64,000 bases of DNA from Polaromonas sp. AER18D-145 (GTDB lineage Bacteria; Pseudomonadota; Gammaproteobacteria; Burkholderiales; Burkholderiaceae_C): assembly GCF_002379095.1 (NCBI RefSeq), contig NZ_NBZV01000001.1:235305-299304 (forward strand), read 5' to 3'. Below, one piece after another: positions 17,993-25,558 of this stretch. The notes beneath the pieces are model-generated. The model saw nothing but the letters and a program-made list of their open reading frames with translations, made no database searches and had not been told where the DNA came from. Numbering within the stretch: position 1 is the stretch's first letter; the number at the start of each line of letters is the position of its first letter. A program made the position numbers and the translations under genes.

Positions 17993-19702
17993 TCAAGTGG
18001 GTTGTATGCTTTTTATGGTGCCAGCCCTTGCTGTACGGGCACCATCAGCTATCAATTGCGTAGCATCTGGCGGAGGGGCGGCCTGCATCGTGCCGCTCCA
18101 GGCCCGGATCACGGCGTAGCTGCGCCAGGGCTTCCAGGCCAGCGAGGCGAGTTCGGCTTCCTTGGCCGGGTGCTTCAGCCCCTGCACACCGAGCGCCTTG
18201 TGCAGGGCCACGTCGCCGGCCGGAAAGGCGTCGGGCCAGCGCAGCGCCCGCATCGCGATGTACTGCGCCGTCCAGTCGCCAATGCCGGGCAGGGCCTTCA
18301 GCGCGGCGATGGTGGCATTGACGTCGGCGCCGCCGTGCAGTTGCAGGCGCTTGTCGGCCACGGCCTGGGCGATGCCGACAATGGCGGTTTGCCGCTGTTT
18401 GACGATGCCGAGCTGGCCCAGCGCGTCGCCGCTGGCCTGCGCCAGCACCGCCGCGGCAGGAAAAAGCCGCGTCAGCGCGGGCCAGGGGGTTTCGATCGGT
18501 TCGCCGAACTTGTCCACCATGCGCTGCGCCAATGTGCGCGCCGCCGCCACCGTGATCTGCTGGCCCAGCACCGCACGCACCGCGAGTTCATAGCCGTCCA
18601 TCGCGCCGGGCACGCGCAGGCCGTCGCCGCCCGGAAAACCGGCGTGCAGCACGGCGTTGATGGCCTGCGGGTCGGCGTCGAGGTCCAGCATGGCGCGCAG
18701 CCGCCGTATCACCAGCGGCAACACTTCGCGCAGCGAGTCGCTGATGCGCAGCACGACGTGGCAGCGGCTTTCGTTAAAGCTGGCGTGGATCCAGCCGGCG
18801 TGCACCTTGCCGCTGACTTCGACGCGAAAAGTGCGTCCCATCCCCATGCCGCCTGCGCCATCAGCTACAAATTCAATAGCGTTGATCTGGCGCTTGCTGA
18901 AAAAACCCGTCATCGCGGCCACGTCGTAGGGCGGGCGGTAGCCCAGCCTGACGGTGATGCCGGTGTCCGGCGAGGTGGCGCCCTGGCGCCGCATCTGCGT
19001 CGGGTTCAGGCCGTAGTGGCCGACAAAGGCCGCGTTGAAGCGCCGCACGCTGGCGAAGCCGCTGATCAGCGCCACCTGCGTGACGGGCAGGGCGGTGTCG
19101 GCCAGCAGCTGCTTGGCCGTCAGCAGCCGGCGCGTCTGCAGGTACTGCATGGGCGACACGCCGAACTGCGTCTCGAAAATCCGCCGCACGTGGCGGTCGC
19201 TGACCCCCAGCTTGGCGGCCAGGCCTGCCACCGTGGGTTCGAATGTCACGGGCGTGCGCCGCGAAGCCGTTCTCTCTTCACCAGCCGGGGCCGCGGAACC
19301 GGCTTCGCCGGGCCGCAGGCGCAGCGCCCCCTCGGGGGGCAGCGCAGTACGCGAAGCGACAAGCGTGGGGGCCATATCTGCCCAGGCCTCCGGCTCGTCG
19401 AGCAGGCGGGCCGCCTGGTGCGCCAGGATGTAGGAGGCGTCCTGGATGGACCAGACCACCGAGTGGGGCGCCAGCTCGGGCCGGCAGCGCAGGCAGGGCC
19501 GGAAGCCCGCGTTTTCGGCCTGGGCGGCATGGCCGAAGAAACGGCAGTTCTCGCGTTTGGGCGTCTTGACGCTGCAGACCGGCCGGCAGTAAATGCCGGT
19601 GGAGGTCACGCCCGTGAAAAAGCGGCCGTCAAAGCGGGCGTCCCGCGCTTTCAGCGCGAGGTAGCAGGCGTCGTCGGCGAGAGGGGTGGCATCCGGGGTC
19701 AT
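17993..19702 (-). CDS. Ada-AlkA fusion: methylphosphotriester sensor, AraC regulator and 3-methyladenine glycosylase
   Basis: The 569-residue protein joins three parts. Residues 1-80 are the Ada zinc domain with C39, C43, C70 and C73, which takes methyl groups from phosphotriesters. An AraC-type helix-turn-helix pair follows (to about residue 235). Then comes an AlkA-like N-terminal domain and helix-hairpin-helix glycosylase with LPGIGDWTAQY and the catalytic Asp in FPAGD. The methyltransferase part of Ada is missing and is supplied by ogt next door. Residues 113-150 derive from repeat family A and the last about 23 residues from family B; another B-like segment (NAIEFVADGAGGM) lies at the AlkA start. 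The ATG at 19702 is preferred over an upstream one. Confidence 0.9.
   Translation of the reverse strand: MTPDATPLADDACYLALKARDARFDGRFFTGVTSTGIYCRPVCSVKTPKRENCRFFGHAAQAENAGFRPCLRCRPELAPHSVVWSIQDASYILAHQAARLLDEPEAWADMAPTLVASRTALPPEGALRLRPGEAGSAAPAGEERTASRRTPVTFEPTVAGLAAKLGVSDRHVRRIFETQFGVSPMQYLQTRRLLTAKQLLADTALPVTQVALISGFASVRRFNAAFVGHYGLNPTQMRRQGATSPDTGITVRLGYRPPYDVAAMTGFFSKRQINAIEFVADGAGGMGMGRTFRVEVSGKVHAGWIHASFNESRCHVVLRISDSLREVLPLVIRRLRAMLDLDADPQAINAVLHAGFPGGDGLRVPGAMDGYELAVRAVLGQQITVAAARTLAQRMVDKFGEPIETPWPALTRLFPAAAVLAQASGDALGQLGIVKQRQTAIVGIAQAVADKRLQLHGGADVNATIAALKALPGIGDWTAQYIAMRALRWPDAFPAGDVALHKALGVQGLKHPAKEAELASLAWKPWRSYAVIRAWSGTMQAAPPPDATQLIADGARTARAGTIKSIQPT
18007..18069 (-). repeat. 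Repeat family B copy forming the ada-alkA 3' end
   Basis: Read on the minus strand: GATGCTACGCAATTGATAGC, then GGTGCCCGTACAG, AAGGGCTGG block and a short A-run, the order seen at 44561-44620. It runs to within a few codons of the ada-alkA stop, so the natural terminus has been replaced. Confidence 0.75.
18826..18882 (-). repeat. Degenerate family B copy inside ada-alkA
   Basis: The minus strand reads GCTATTGAATTTGTAGCTGA followed by GGCGC and a GGGATGGGA block, matching the first half of family B well and the second half weakly. It is in frame and encodes NAIEFVADGAGGMGMG where AlkA-like proteins normally have a much shorter loop. Confidence 0.55.
19256..19375 (+). repeat. Repeat family A copy inside ada-alkA
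   Basis: Plus-strand blocks CCAGCCGGGGCCGCGGAACC, GGCTTCGCCGGGCCGCAGG, CGCAGCGCCCCCTCGGGGGG and AAGCGTGGGGG are present without the nested TCCTGAGC element. On the minus strand it is read in frame as LPPEGALRLRPG and AGSAAPAGEE, the same peptide as in Ogt. Confidence 0.88.
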
Positions 19703-19814
19703 GGGCTCGATGATACGTGGCGGGCGGCTTTTGACTAGCCGTTTTCGGACATCTCCCGCGCGCGCCCGGCGCCTACAATCGGCGCTGTTTCGCAACCCCA
19801 GGAGTGCCCACCCC

Positions 19815-21272
19815 ATGCAGCTTGACGCATCCATTTTCAAGGCTTACGACATCCGCGGCGTGGTGCCCTCCACCGTCAACGAACCGGTCGCCGAGGCCCT
19901 GGGCCGGGCTTTCGGCAGCATCGCCCTGGCCCAGGGTGAACAGACGGTGGCCGTGGGGCGCGACGGGCGCCTCAGCGGGCCGGCCCTGAGCGCGGCGCTG
20001 ATGCGCGGCCTGGTGGCCAGCGGTGTGGATGTGGTTGACATCGGCATGGCCACCACGCCCATGCTTTATTTCGCGGCCAGCACGCTGGCCAGCTCCGGCA
20101 TCCAGATCACCGGCAGCCACAACCCGAAGGACTACAACGGCTTCAAGATGGTGCTGGCCGGCCGCGCGATTTACGGCGAGGACATCCAGGCCCTGCGCCG
20201 CAGCATGGAGGCCGAAGGCTGGGCCGCGCCGGCCCGCGCGGGGCGCATCACCAACGTCAATGTGCTCGCGGCCTACCGCGACCGCATCGTGGCAGACATC
20301 AAGCTGACACGGCCCATGAAAATTGTCATCGACTCCGGCAACGGCATTGCCGGGGCCTCGGCGCCCGGCATCTTCCGCGCGCTGGGCTGCGAGGTGACCG
20401 AGCTGTTCAGCGAGGTCGATGGCACGTTTCCAAACCACCACCCGGACCCGAGCAAGCCGGAAAACCTCAAGGACCTGATCACCGCGCTGCAGTCCGGCGA
20501 CGCCGAGCTGGGCCTGGCCTTTGACGGCGACGGCGACCGGCTCGGCATCGTCACGCGCGACGGCAACAACATCTACCCCGACCGCCAGATGATGCTGTTT
20601 GCGCGCGATGTGTTGTCGCGCGCGCCGGGCGGCGCCATTGTGTTCGACGTGAAGTGTTCGCAGCGCCTGGCCCCCGAGATCGAGGCCGCCGGCGGCGTGC
20701 CCATGATGTACCGCACCGGCCACTCGCTGATCAAGGCGAAGATGAAGGAAGTCAATTCGCCGCTGGGCGGCGAGATGAGCGGCCACATCTTCTTCAAGGA
20801 GCGTTGGTACGGCTTTGACGACGGCACCTACGCCGGCGCCCGCCTGCTGGAAATCGTGAGCCGCGCGCCCGACGCCGGGGCCCTGCTCAATGCCCTGCCC
20901 ACCAGCTTCAGCACGCCCGAACTCAACGTGGCCTGCCGCGAGGGCGAGCCGCACACCGTGGTGGACGCCCTGGTGTCCCTGGCCATGGAGGCGATGCGCG
21001 ATGCCGGTCCTTCGCCGGCGGGTCCCGATCCCTCGGGCGGCAGCGCCCTGCGCGAAGCCCTCAACGCCGGCGCCAAGATTTCGACGATAGACGGTGTGCG
21101 CATCGACTGGGCCGACGGCTTCGGCCTGATTCGCGCCTCCAACACCACGCCGGTGCTGGTGCTGCGTTTCGAAGGCCGCACACCTGAGGCGCTGGCGCGC
21201 ATCCAGGCCGACATGCTGGGCCTGCTGCGCAGCGTCAAGCCAGATGCCAGTTTTGCGGCGGCAATGCACTAG
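19815..21272 (+). CDS. Phosphomannomutase/phosphoglucomutase
   Basis: The 485-residue enzyme interconverts hexose 1- and 6-phosphates for LPS or exopolysaccharide precursors. It has the phosphoserine loop ITGSHNPKDYNG, the Mg site DGDGDRLG, the sugar loop GGEMSGHIFF and the phosphate loop RASNTTPVLVLRFEG, like AlgC. The start MQLDASIFKAYDIRG is the family start; the open frame upstream is not coding. It is slightly longer than AlgC because about 25 residues (AGPSPAGPDPSGGSALREA) are inserted before KISTIDGVRIDW, matching a degenerate family A repeat. Confidence 0.92.
   Translation: MQLDASIFKAYDIRGVVPSTVNEPVAEALGRAFGSIALAQGEQTVAVGRDGRLSGPALSAALMRGLVASGVDVVDIGMATTPMLYFAASTLASSGIQITGSHNPKDYNGFKMVLAGRAIYGEDIQALRRSMEAEGWAAPARAGRITNVNVLAAYRDRIVADIKLTRPMKIVIDSGNGIAGASAPGIFRALGCEVTELFSEVDGTFPNHHPDPSKPENLKDLITALQSGDAELGLAFDGDGDRLGIVTRDGNNIYPDRQMMLFARDVLSRAPGGAIVFDVKCSQRLAPEIEAAGGVPMMYRTGHSLIKAKMKEVNSPLGGEMSGHIFFKERWYGFDDGTYAGARLLEIVSRAPDAGALLNALPTSFSTPELNVACREGEPHTVVDALVSLAMEAMRDAGPSPAGPDPSGGSALREALNAGAKISTIDGVRIDWADGFGLIRASNTTPVLVLRFEGRTPEALARIQADMLGLLRSVKPDASFAAAMH
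21001..21066 (+). repeat. Degenerate family A fragment inside the phosphomannomutase gene
   Basis: CCCTCGGGCGGCAGCGCC followed by TGCGCGAAGCC resembles CCCTCGGGGGGCAGCGC followed by ACGCGAAGC in the ada-alkA copy, and it coincides exactly with the extra residues absent from typical AlgC proteins. It is weaker than the other copies. Confidence 0.5.
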
Positions 21273-21480
21273 ATGTTGCCCCCACGGTCGCAACATTCCG
21301 TTCGTCCTGAGCTTGTCGAAGGATGCCCCCCGGGGGGGCGCTGCGCCTGCGGCCCGGCCCTTCGGCAGGCTCAGGACAGGCCAAGGCCGGATTCGCGGCC
21401 CCGGCTGGTGAGGAGGGCGCTTTCACGCTCGGAAAATTCCGTTCGTCCTGAGCCTGTCGAAGGATGTCTCCCAAGAGGGC
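21273..21480 (-). repeat. Compound family A repeat filling the gap before waaC
   Basis: Almost the whole 236-base gap is repeat. TTCGTCCTGAGCTTGTCGAA at 21301, the A core in reverse (CCCCCCGGGGGGGCGCTGCG), an internal inverted TCCTGAGC unit, the CGCGGCCCCGGCTGGTGAGG end, and a second TTCGTCCTGAGCCTGTCGAA at 21442 follow each other. No promoter could be separated from it. Confidence 0.82.
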
Positions 21481-21508
21481 TGGCTTTGCTTGAGGCGGCT
21501 GGCGCCCT

Positions 21509-22693
21509 GTGAAAATACTTCTCGTCAAACTCTCGTCGCTCGGCGACGTGGTGCACACGCTGCCAGTGGTGCAGGACATCCTGGCGGCGCGCCCCGGGGC
21601 GCAGATCGACTGGGTGGTGGAAAGGTCGTTTGCGCCGCTGCTGTCCCCGCTGCGGGCGAGTGGGCATCTGCAGCACGTCATCCCCTGCGAGCTGCGCCGC
21701 TGGCGCAAAGCGCCGCTGGCGTCGGCCACGCGGGCCGAGTGGCGCACTTTCAAGAAACAGCTGCAGGCCGTGCCCTACGACGCGGTGATCGACCTGCAGG
21801 GCCTGACCAAATCCGCCCTGGTGGCGCGCCTGGCCCGGCTGGCGCCGGACGGCAAGCGTTACGCACTGGCCAACCAGACCGAGGGTTCGGCCTACGAGGC
21901 GCCGACGCGCTGGGTCGCCGACGTGGCGATTGCCATGGCGCCGCACATCCATGCCATGCAGCGCGGACGCGAGCTGTGCGCGCGCGCCCTGGGCTACGCC
22001 TTGCCGCCGGTTCCGGATTTTGGGTTAAAAGTGCCTTCAGCCCATATGAAACATGCGCAGGATGCTCCTGAAATAATAGCGTTCGTGCACGGCACCTCGC
22101 GCGCCGACAAGCAGTGGCCGCTGGAGAACTGGGTCAGGCTGGGCCGGCAGCTCATTGCGCACGGCTACCGCATTGCCCTGCCGCACGGCAGCACGGACGA
22201 ACTGGCGACAAGTCAGGCCATTGCTGCGGGCTTGAATGCCGATGGCGACCACAACAGTGTCGAGCGTGGGGGCTCTCCTTCAAGCAGGGGCCGCGGAACC
22301 GGCTTTGCCGGGCCGCAGGCGCAGCGCCCCCTCGGGTGGCATCCTTCGACAGGCTCAGGACGAACGGAATTCTCAGAGCGTGGGGGCGCTATTGTCTGGC
22401 CCCGCCTTCCGCTCGACGCGCTGACGCAGCAGCTGGCGCAATGCGTCGGCGTCATCGGCGTGGACAGCGGCCTGAGCCACATCGCCGTCGCGCTCGACCT
22501 GCCGCATGTGCAGATCTACAACTTCGACACGGCCTGGCGCACCGGGCCATTGCCGGTGCCAACCGGCTCAGGTGCCCAACGCCAGCTCAGCGTTTTTGCC
22601 CGGCCCACACCGTCGGTGCAGACGGTCTGGGACGCCTGGCTCAGCTGCCAGCCGCTGCCGGCGCAGGTGTCCGAATGGGCGCCGCTTCCCTGA
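21509..22693 (+). CDS. waaC: Lipopolysaccharide heptosyltransferase I
   Basis: This 394-residue GT9-family enzyme adds the first heptose to Kdo in the LPS core at the cytoplasmic face of the inner membrane. MKILLVKLSSLGDVVHTLP (GTG start), YDAVIDLQGLTKSA, the TSRADKQWP motif and VGVDSGLSHIA are diagnostic. E. coli WaaC has about 320 residues; here an insert of about 45 residues (SVERGGSPSSRGRG to TEFSERG) from repeat family A separates the AAGLNADGD and VWPRLPLDAL segments, and the linker before AFVHGTSRADK is a family B copy. Both lie in loops of the C-terminal Rossmann domain. The stop overlaps the waaA start by one base. Confidence 0.92.
   Translation: MKILLVKLSSLGDVVHTLPVVQDILAARPGAQIDWVVERSFAPLLSPLRASGHLQHVIPCELRRWRKAPLASATRAEWRTFKKQLQAVPYDAVIDLQGLTKSALVARLARLAPDGKRYALANQTEGSAYEAPTRWVADVAIAMAPHIHAMQRGRELCARALGYALPPVPDFGLKVPSAHMKHAQDAPEIIAFVHGTSRADKQWPLENWVRLGRQLIAHGYRIALPHGSTDELATSQAIAAGLNADGDHNSVERGGSPSSRGRGTGFAGPQAQRPLGWHPSTGSGRTEFSERGGAIVWPRLPLDALTQQLAQCVGVIGVDSGLSHIAVALDLPHVQIYNFDTAWRTGPLPVPTGSGAQRQLSVFARPTPSVQTVWDAWLSCQPLPAQVSEWAPLP
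22021..22080 (-). repeat. Repeat family B copy inside waaC
   Basis: On the minus strand it reads GCTATTATTTCAGGAGC, TGCGC, GGGCTGAAGGC and CTTTT, the full family B block order. It is translated in frame from the other strand as the linker KVPSAHMKHAQDAPEIIA. Confidence 0.75.
22257..22397 (+). repeat. Repeat family A copy inside waaC
   Basis: AGCGTGGGGGCTCTCCTTCA, GGCCGCGGAACCGGCTTTGC, CGGGCCGCAGGCGCAGCG and CCCCTCGGGTGG are followed by ATCCTTCGACAGGCTCAGGA and a second GAGCGTGGGGGCG. It is translated in its own orientation here, giving a different peptide from that in Ogt and Ada-AlkA, and still without a stop. Confidence 0.87.
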
Positions 22694-24018
22694 TGGTCCG
22701 CCAGCTTTATTCACTGTTGATGTGGGCGGCCCAGCCTTTTCTGCGGCGCAAGCTGCGCAGGCGCGGCCTGGTCGAGCCGGGTTACCTCGACGCCATCGAC
22801 GAACGTTTCGGCCATTACACGCAAGCTGCCGAAAGCACCTCCGACCTGGTGTGGGTGCACGCCGTGTCGCTGGGCGAAACCCGCACCGCGGGCATTTTGC
22901 TGGCGGCCCTGCGCGCGCAGTGGCCCGGGCTGCGCATCCTGCTGACCCACGGCACGGCCACCGGCCGGGCCGAGGGCGCGGGCCTGCTGCGCGCGGGCGA
23001 CGTGCAGGTCTGGCAGCCCTGGGACAGCCAGGCCGCCGTGGCGCGATTTTTCACGCACTTCCGGCCGCGCCTGGGCCTGCTGCTCGAAACCGAAGTCTGG
23101 CCCAACACCGTGGCCGGCGCGCAGGCGCGCGGCGTGCCACTGGTGCTGGTCAACGCGCGTCTGTCCGACAAGTCGCTGCAGCAGGCGTTGCGCATGGCGT
23201 TGCTCTCGCGGCCGGCCTATGCGGCGCTGGCAGCGGTGTACGCGCAAAGCGACAACGACGCCGAGCGTCTGCGCGTGCTCGGCGCGCCGGTGCGCGCCGT
23301 GTTCGGCAACCTCAAGTTCGACGCCGCGCCCGACGCCTCGCAGCAGGAACTCGGTCGGCGCTGGCGCCAGGCACTGGGCCGCCCGGTGCTGATGCTGGCC
23401 AGCTCGCGCGAGGGCGAAGAAGACAGTTTTATGGAGCAAATCAAGGCGCTGGCCCTTTCCACACGGTCGCCACAAGCTCCTGAAATGAGAGCGGATAGTG
23501 AGCCGGCGCCGGCCGCCGACTTCCAGATCCTGATCGTGCCGCGCCACCCGCAGCGCTTTGACGAGGTGCAGGCGCTGATTGAACAACACGGCTTGACCGT
23601 GGCGCGCCGCTCCGGCTGGAACGGTGCGCCGCCGGCCGCCGCCGATGTCTGGCTCGGCGACTCGCTGGGCGAGATGGCGCTGTATTACGCCCTGAGCGAC
23701 GTGGCCCTGCTGGGTGGCAGCTTCGCACCGCTGGGTGGGCAAAACCTGATCGAGGCGGCCGCCTGCGGCTGCCCCGTCATCATGGGCCCGCACACCTTCA
23801 ACTTTGCCGAGGTCGCCGAACTTGCCGAAGCCGCCGGTGCCGCGCGCCGGGTTTCGGACATGGCCGAGGCCGTGCGCGCCGCCCGGTCCCTGCTGAGCCG
23901 GCCGGCCGCACAGCAGGCCGCCGCGGCCGCCGGCCGGCAGTTTTCGGCACAACACCGCGGCGCCGCCGCCAACACCGTGCGGGCACTGGCGCACTTCCTG
24001 GACGAGCCGACGCGTTAA
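22693..24018 (+). CDS. waaA: 3-deoxy-D-manno-octulosonic acid (Kdo) transferase
   Basis: The 441-residue GT30 enzyme attaches Kdo to lipid IVA at the inner membrane. An N-terminal membrane helix (LYSLLMWAAQPFL), VWVHAVSLGETRTA, LLETEVWPN, the VPRHPQRF motif and GGSFAPLGGQNLIEAAA are all typical. Between EGEE and VPRHP it has about 38 residues where E. coli has about 21; the excess (KALALSTRSPQAPEMRAD) coincides with a family B repeat. The ATG overlaps the waaC stop (TGATG), and the open frame running back through waaC is not used. Confidence 0.93.
   Translation: MVRQLYSLLMWAAQPFLRRKLRRRGLVEPGYLDAIDERFGHYTQAAESTSDLVWVHAVSLGETRTAGILLAALRAQWPGLRILLTHGTATGRAEGAGLLRAGDVQVWQPWDSQAAVARFFTHFRPRLGLLLETEVWPNTVAGAQARGVPLVLVNARLSDKSLQQALRMALLSRPAYAALAAVYAQSDNDAERLRVLGAPVRAVFGNLKFDAAPDASQQELGRRWRQALGRPVLMLASSREGEEDSFMEQIKALALSTRSPQAPEMRADSEPAPAADFQILIVPRHPQRFDEVQALIEQHGLTVARRSGWNGAPPAAADVWLGDSLGEMALYYALSDVALLGGSFAPLGGQNLIEAAACGCPVIMGPHTFNFAEVAELAEAAGAARRVSDMAEAVRAARSLLSRPAAQQAAAAAGRQFSAQHRGAAANTVRALAHFLDEPTR
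23441..23497 (-). repeat. Repeat family B copy inside waaA
   Basis: Minus strand blocks are GCTCTCATTTCAGGAGCTTG, GGCG, GTGTGGAAAGGGCCAGCGCC and TTG. Length, block order and in-frame position match the other copies and the 17-residue excess of WaaA over E. coli. Confidence 0.7.
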
Positions 24019-24045
24019 GGTGTGCCAGTGACGACGCCTGTTCCA

Positions 24046-24126
24046 CTACCGTTCGCCCTGAGCTTGGCCTGTCCTGAGCTTGACGAAGGGTCGAAGGGCT
24101 TGGCCCGAACGGCGGCGTGCCGCCGG
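24046..24126. repeat. TCCTGAGC-type repeat fragments and hairpin after waaA
   Basis: GTTCGCCCTGAGCTTGG and TCCTGAGCTTGACGAAGGG are partial, rearranged copies of the short element also found at 21301, 21442, 22342 and 60542. They are followed by a CGGCGGC-GT-GCCGCCG hairpin (24110-24125) without a T-tract. The 147-base gap holds no gene. Confidence 0.6.
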
Positions 24127-24165
24127 TTCTGGAAACATCAACACCCCACCTGAAAGGCTGAACCC

Positions 24166-25284
24166 GTGGCCGAGCCGCTCGTCAACCAGTACGGCCCCGA
24201 CGTGCCCCAGGCGATTGCCCGCATGATCACTGCCGTGTATCCGGTGTTTGAATCGCGCAAGTTTGTCGCCGATGCGCTCAAGGGATATGAAACGCTGACC
24301 CTGATGCCGCGCAGCAAACACATCGCACGCGCCTTGCAGCGGCATCTGCCGTCCGACTATCCTCGGGCACTGGACATACTTCTCGCGTCGCTCGACCAGC
24401 CGCACGGCCGGGACCGGGGGCTGACCCTGGGCTCCTTCCTGTACCTGCCGCACACCATGTTTGTGGCCGAGTTCGGACTGGATAATTTTGAGGACTCGAT
24501 GCACGCGCAATATGCGCTGACCCAACGCTTCACCGCCGAGTTCAGCATCCGCGCCTTCCTTCAAAAACACGAAGCCGCCACACTGGCGCGCCTGAAACAG
24601 TGGGCCACCGACCCGAGCGACCATGTGCGCCGCCTGGTGTCCGAAGGCACCCGTCCGCGCCTGCCCTGGGCCAGCCGCCTGCCGGCCTTCCAGAAAAACC
24701 CGGCGCCGGTGCTGGGCCTGCTGGAACTGCTCAGGGACGACCCCGCGCTGTATGTGCGCCGCTCGGTCGCCAACAACCTCAACGACATCGGCAAGGACCA
24801 CCCGGACCTGCTGGCGAAAACCGCGAAGCAGTGGCTCAAGGGCGCCAGCGAAGAACGCCGCTGGATCGTCCAGCACGCGCTGCGTTCAGCCGTCAAGCGC
24901 GGCGAGGCCGGCGCTCTGGAGGTGCTGGGCTTTGGAAAAAGCGCCAAGGTCGAAGTGGCAAACGCGCGCATTACGCCCGCGCGTGTGCCCATGGGCGAGA
25001 AAGTCAACATTGCGTTTGACGTGTCCAACACCAGCGGGAAGGCACAGGACGTTCTGGTGGACTTCTGCATCCATTACGTCAAGGCCAGCGGCAAAACCAG
25101 TGCGAAGGTCTTCAAGCTCAAGGTCCTGGGCCTGGCGCCGAAAGAAACGGTGCGATTGAGCAAGACGGTGTCCACCGCGGAGATGACCACGCGCAAACAC
25201 CATGCGGGGCTGCACCGGGTGGATGTGCTGCTCAACGGGCAGGCGAGGGCGCTGGGGGTGTTTGAGTTGGTAGCCGGCGACTGA
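24166..25284 (+). CDS. DNA alkylation repair protein, AlkC/AlkD HEAT-repeat family
   Basis: The 372-residue protein starts at GTG. About residues 60-270 are helical HEAT-like repeats with the family segments DPSDHVRRLVSEGTRPRLPW and YVRRSVANNLNDIGKDHPD, the second seen in AlkC/AlkD 3-methyladenine glycosylases, which excise cationic alkyl bases without base flipping. Residues about 275-372 look like an immunoglobulin-like beta domain (VNIAFDVSNTSGKAQDVLVD), as reported for AlkC proteins with a C-terminal extra domain. It stands alone after the LPS genes, with a repeat-filled upstream gap. Assignment to AlkC rather than AlkD rests on this tail. Confidence 0.8.
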   Translation: MAEPLVNQYGPDVPQAIARMITAVYPVFESRKFVADALKGYETLTLMPRSKHIARALQRHLPSDYPRALDILLASLDQPHGRDRGLTLGSFLYLPHTMFVAEFGLDNFEDSMHAQYALTQRFTAEFSIRAFLQKHEAATLARLKQWATDPSDHVRRLVSEGTRPRLPWASRLPAFQKNPAPVLGLLELLRDDPALYVRRSVANNLNDIGKDHPDLLAKTAKQWLKGASEERRWIVQHALRSAVKRGEAGALEVLGFGKSAKVEVANARITPARVPMGEKVNIAFDVSNTSGKAQDVLVDFCIHYVKASGKTSAKVFKLKVLGLAPKETVRLSKTVSTAEMTTRKHHAGLHRVDVLLNGQARALGVFELVAGD

Positions 25285-25558
25285 GTAGTCAGCCAAGCTG
25301 TCGACAATGTTCGCTAGTCAGCCGCCGTGACTGCTTTCGGCCAGGAGCAGCTGTTGGCGCGACCCCCAGCGACTGTCCGCTACAGACTGGAAGCGGCCAT
25401 TCGGATGAGTGGCCCGATTGACCGCTATCGACCCAATGCAGTCAGTCGCAGTTCAAAAGTGATCGCCCCATAGCTGTCACTCGACTTTTTAGTTCATGCA
25501 AGCACTGAAGTGAGAAATGCCTGAGTGGTAATTCGGGGGCAACATCTGCGGTTCTAGA
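25285..25558. other. Gap without recognised genes
   Basis: The 274 bases between the AlkC-like gene and the DUF4238 gene hold no open frame worth reporting. GTCCGCTACAGACTGGAAGC is an imperfect palindrome that resembles sequence in the gap at the other side of the DUF4238 gene (AAGCGGACATCTTCC near 28420), hinting at a shared dispersed element. Confidence 0.4.
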
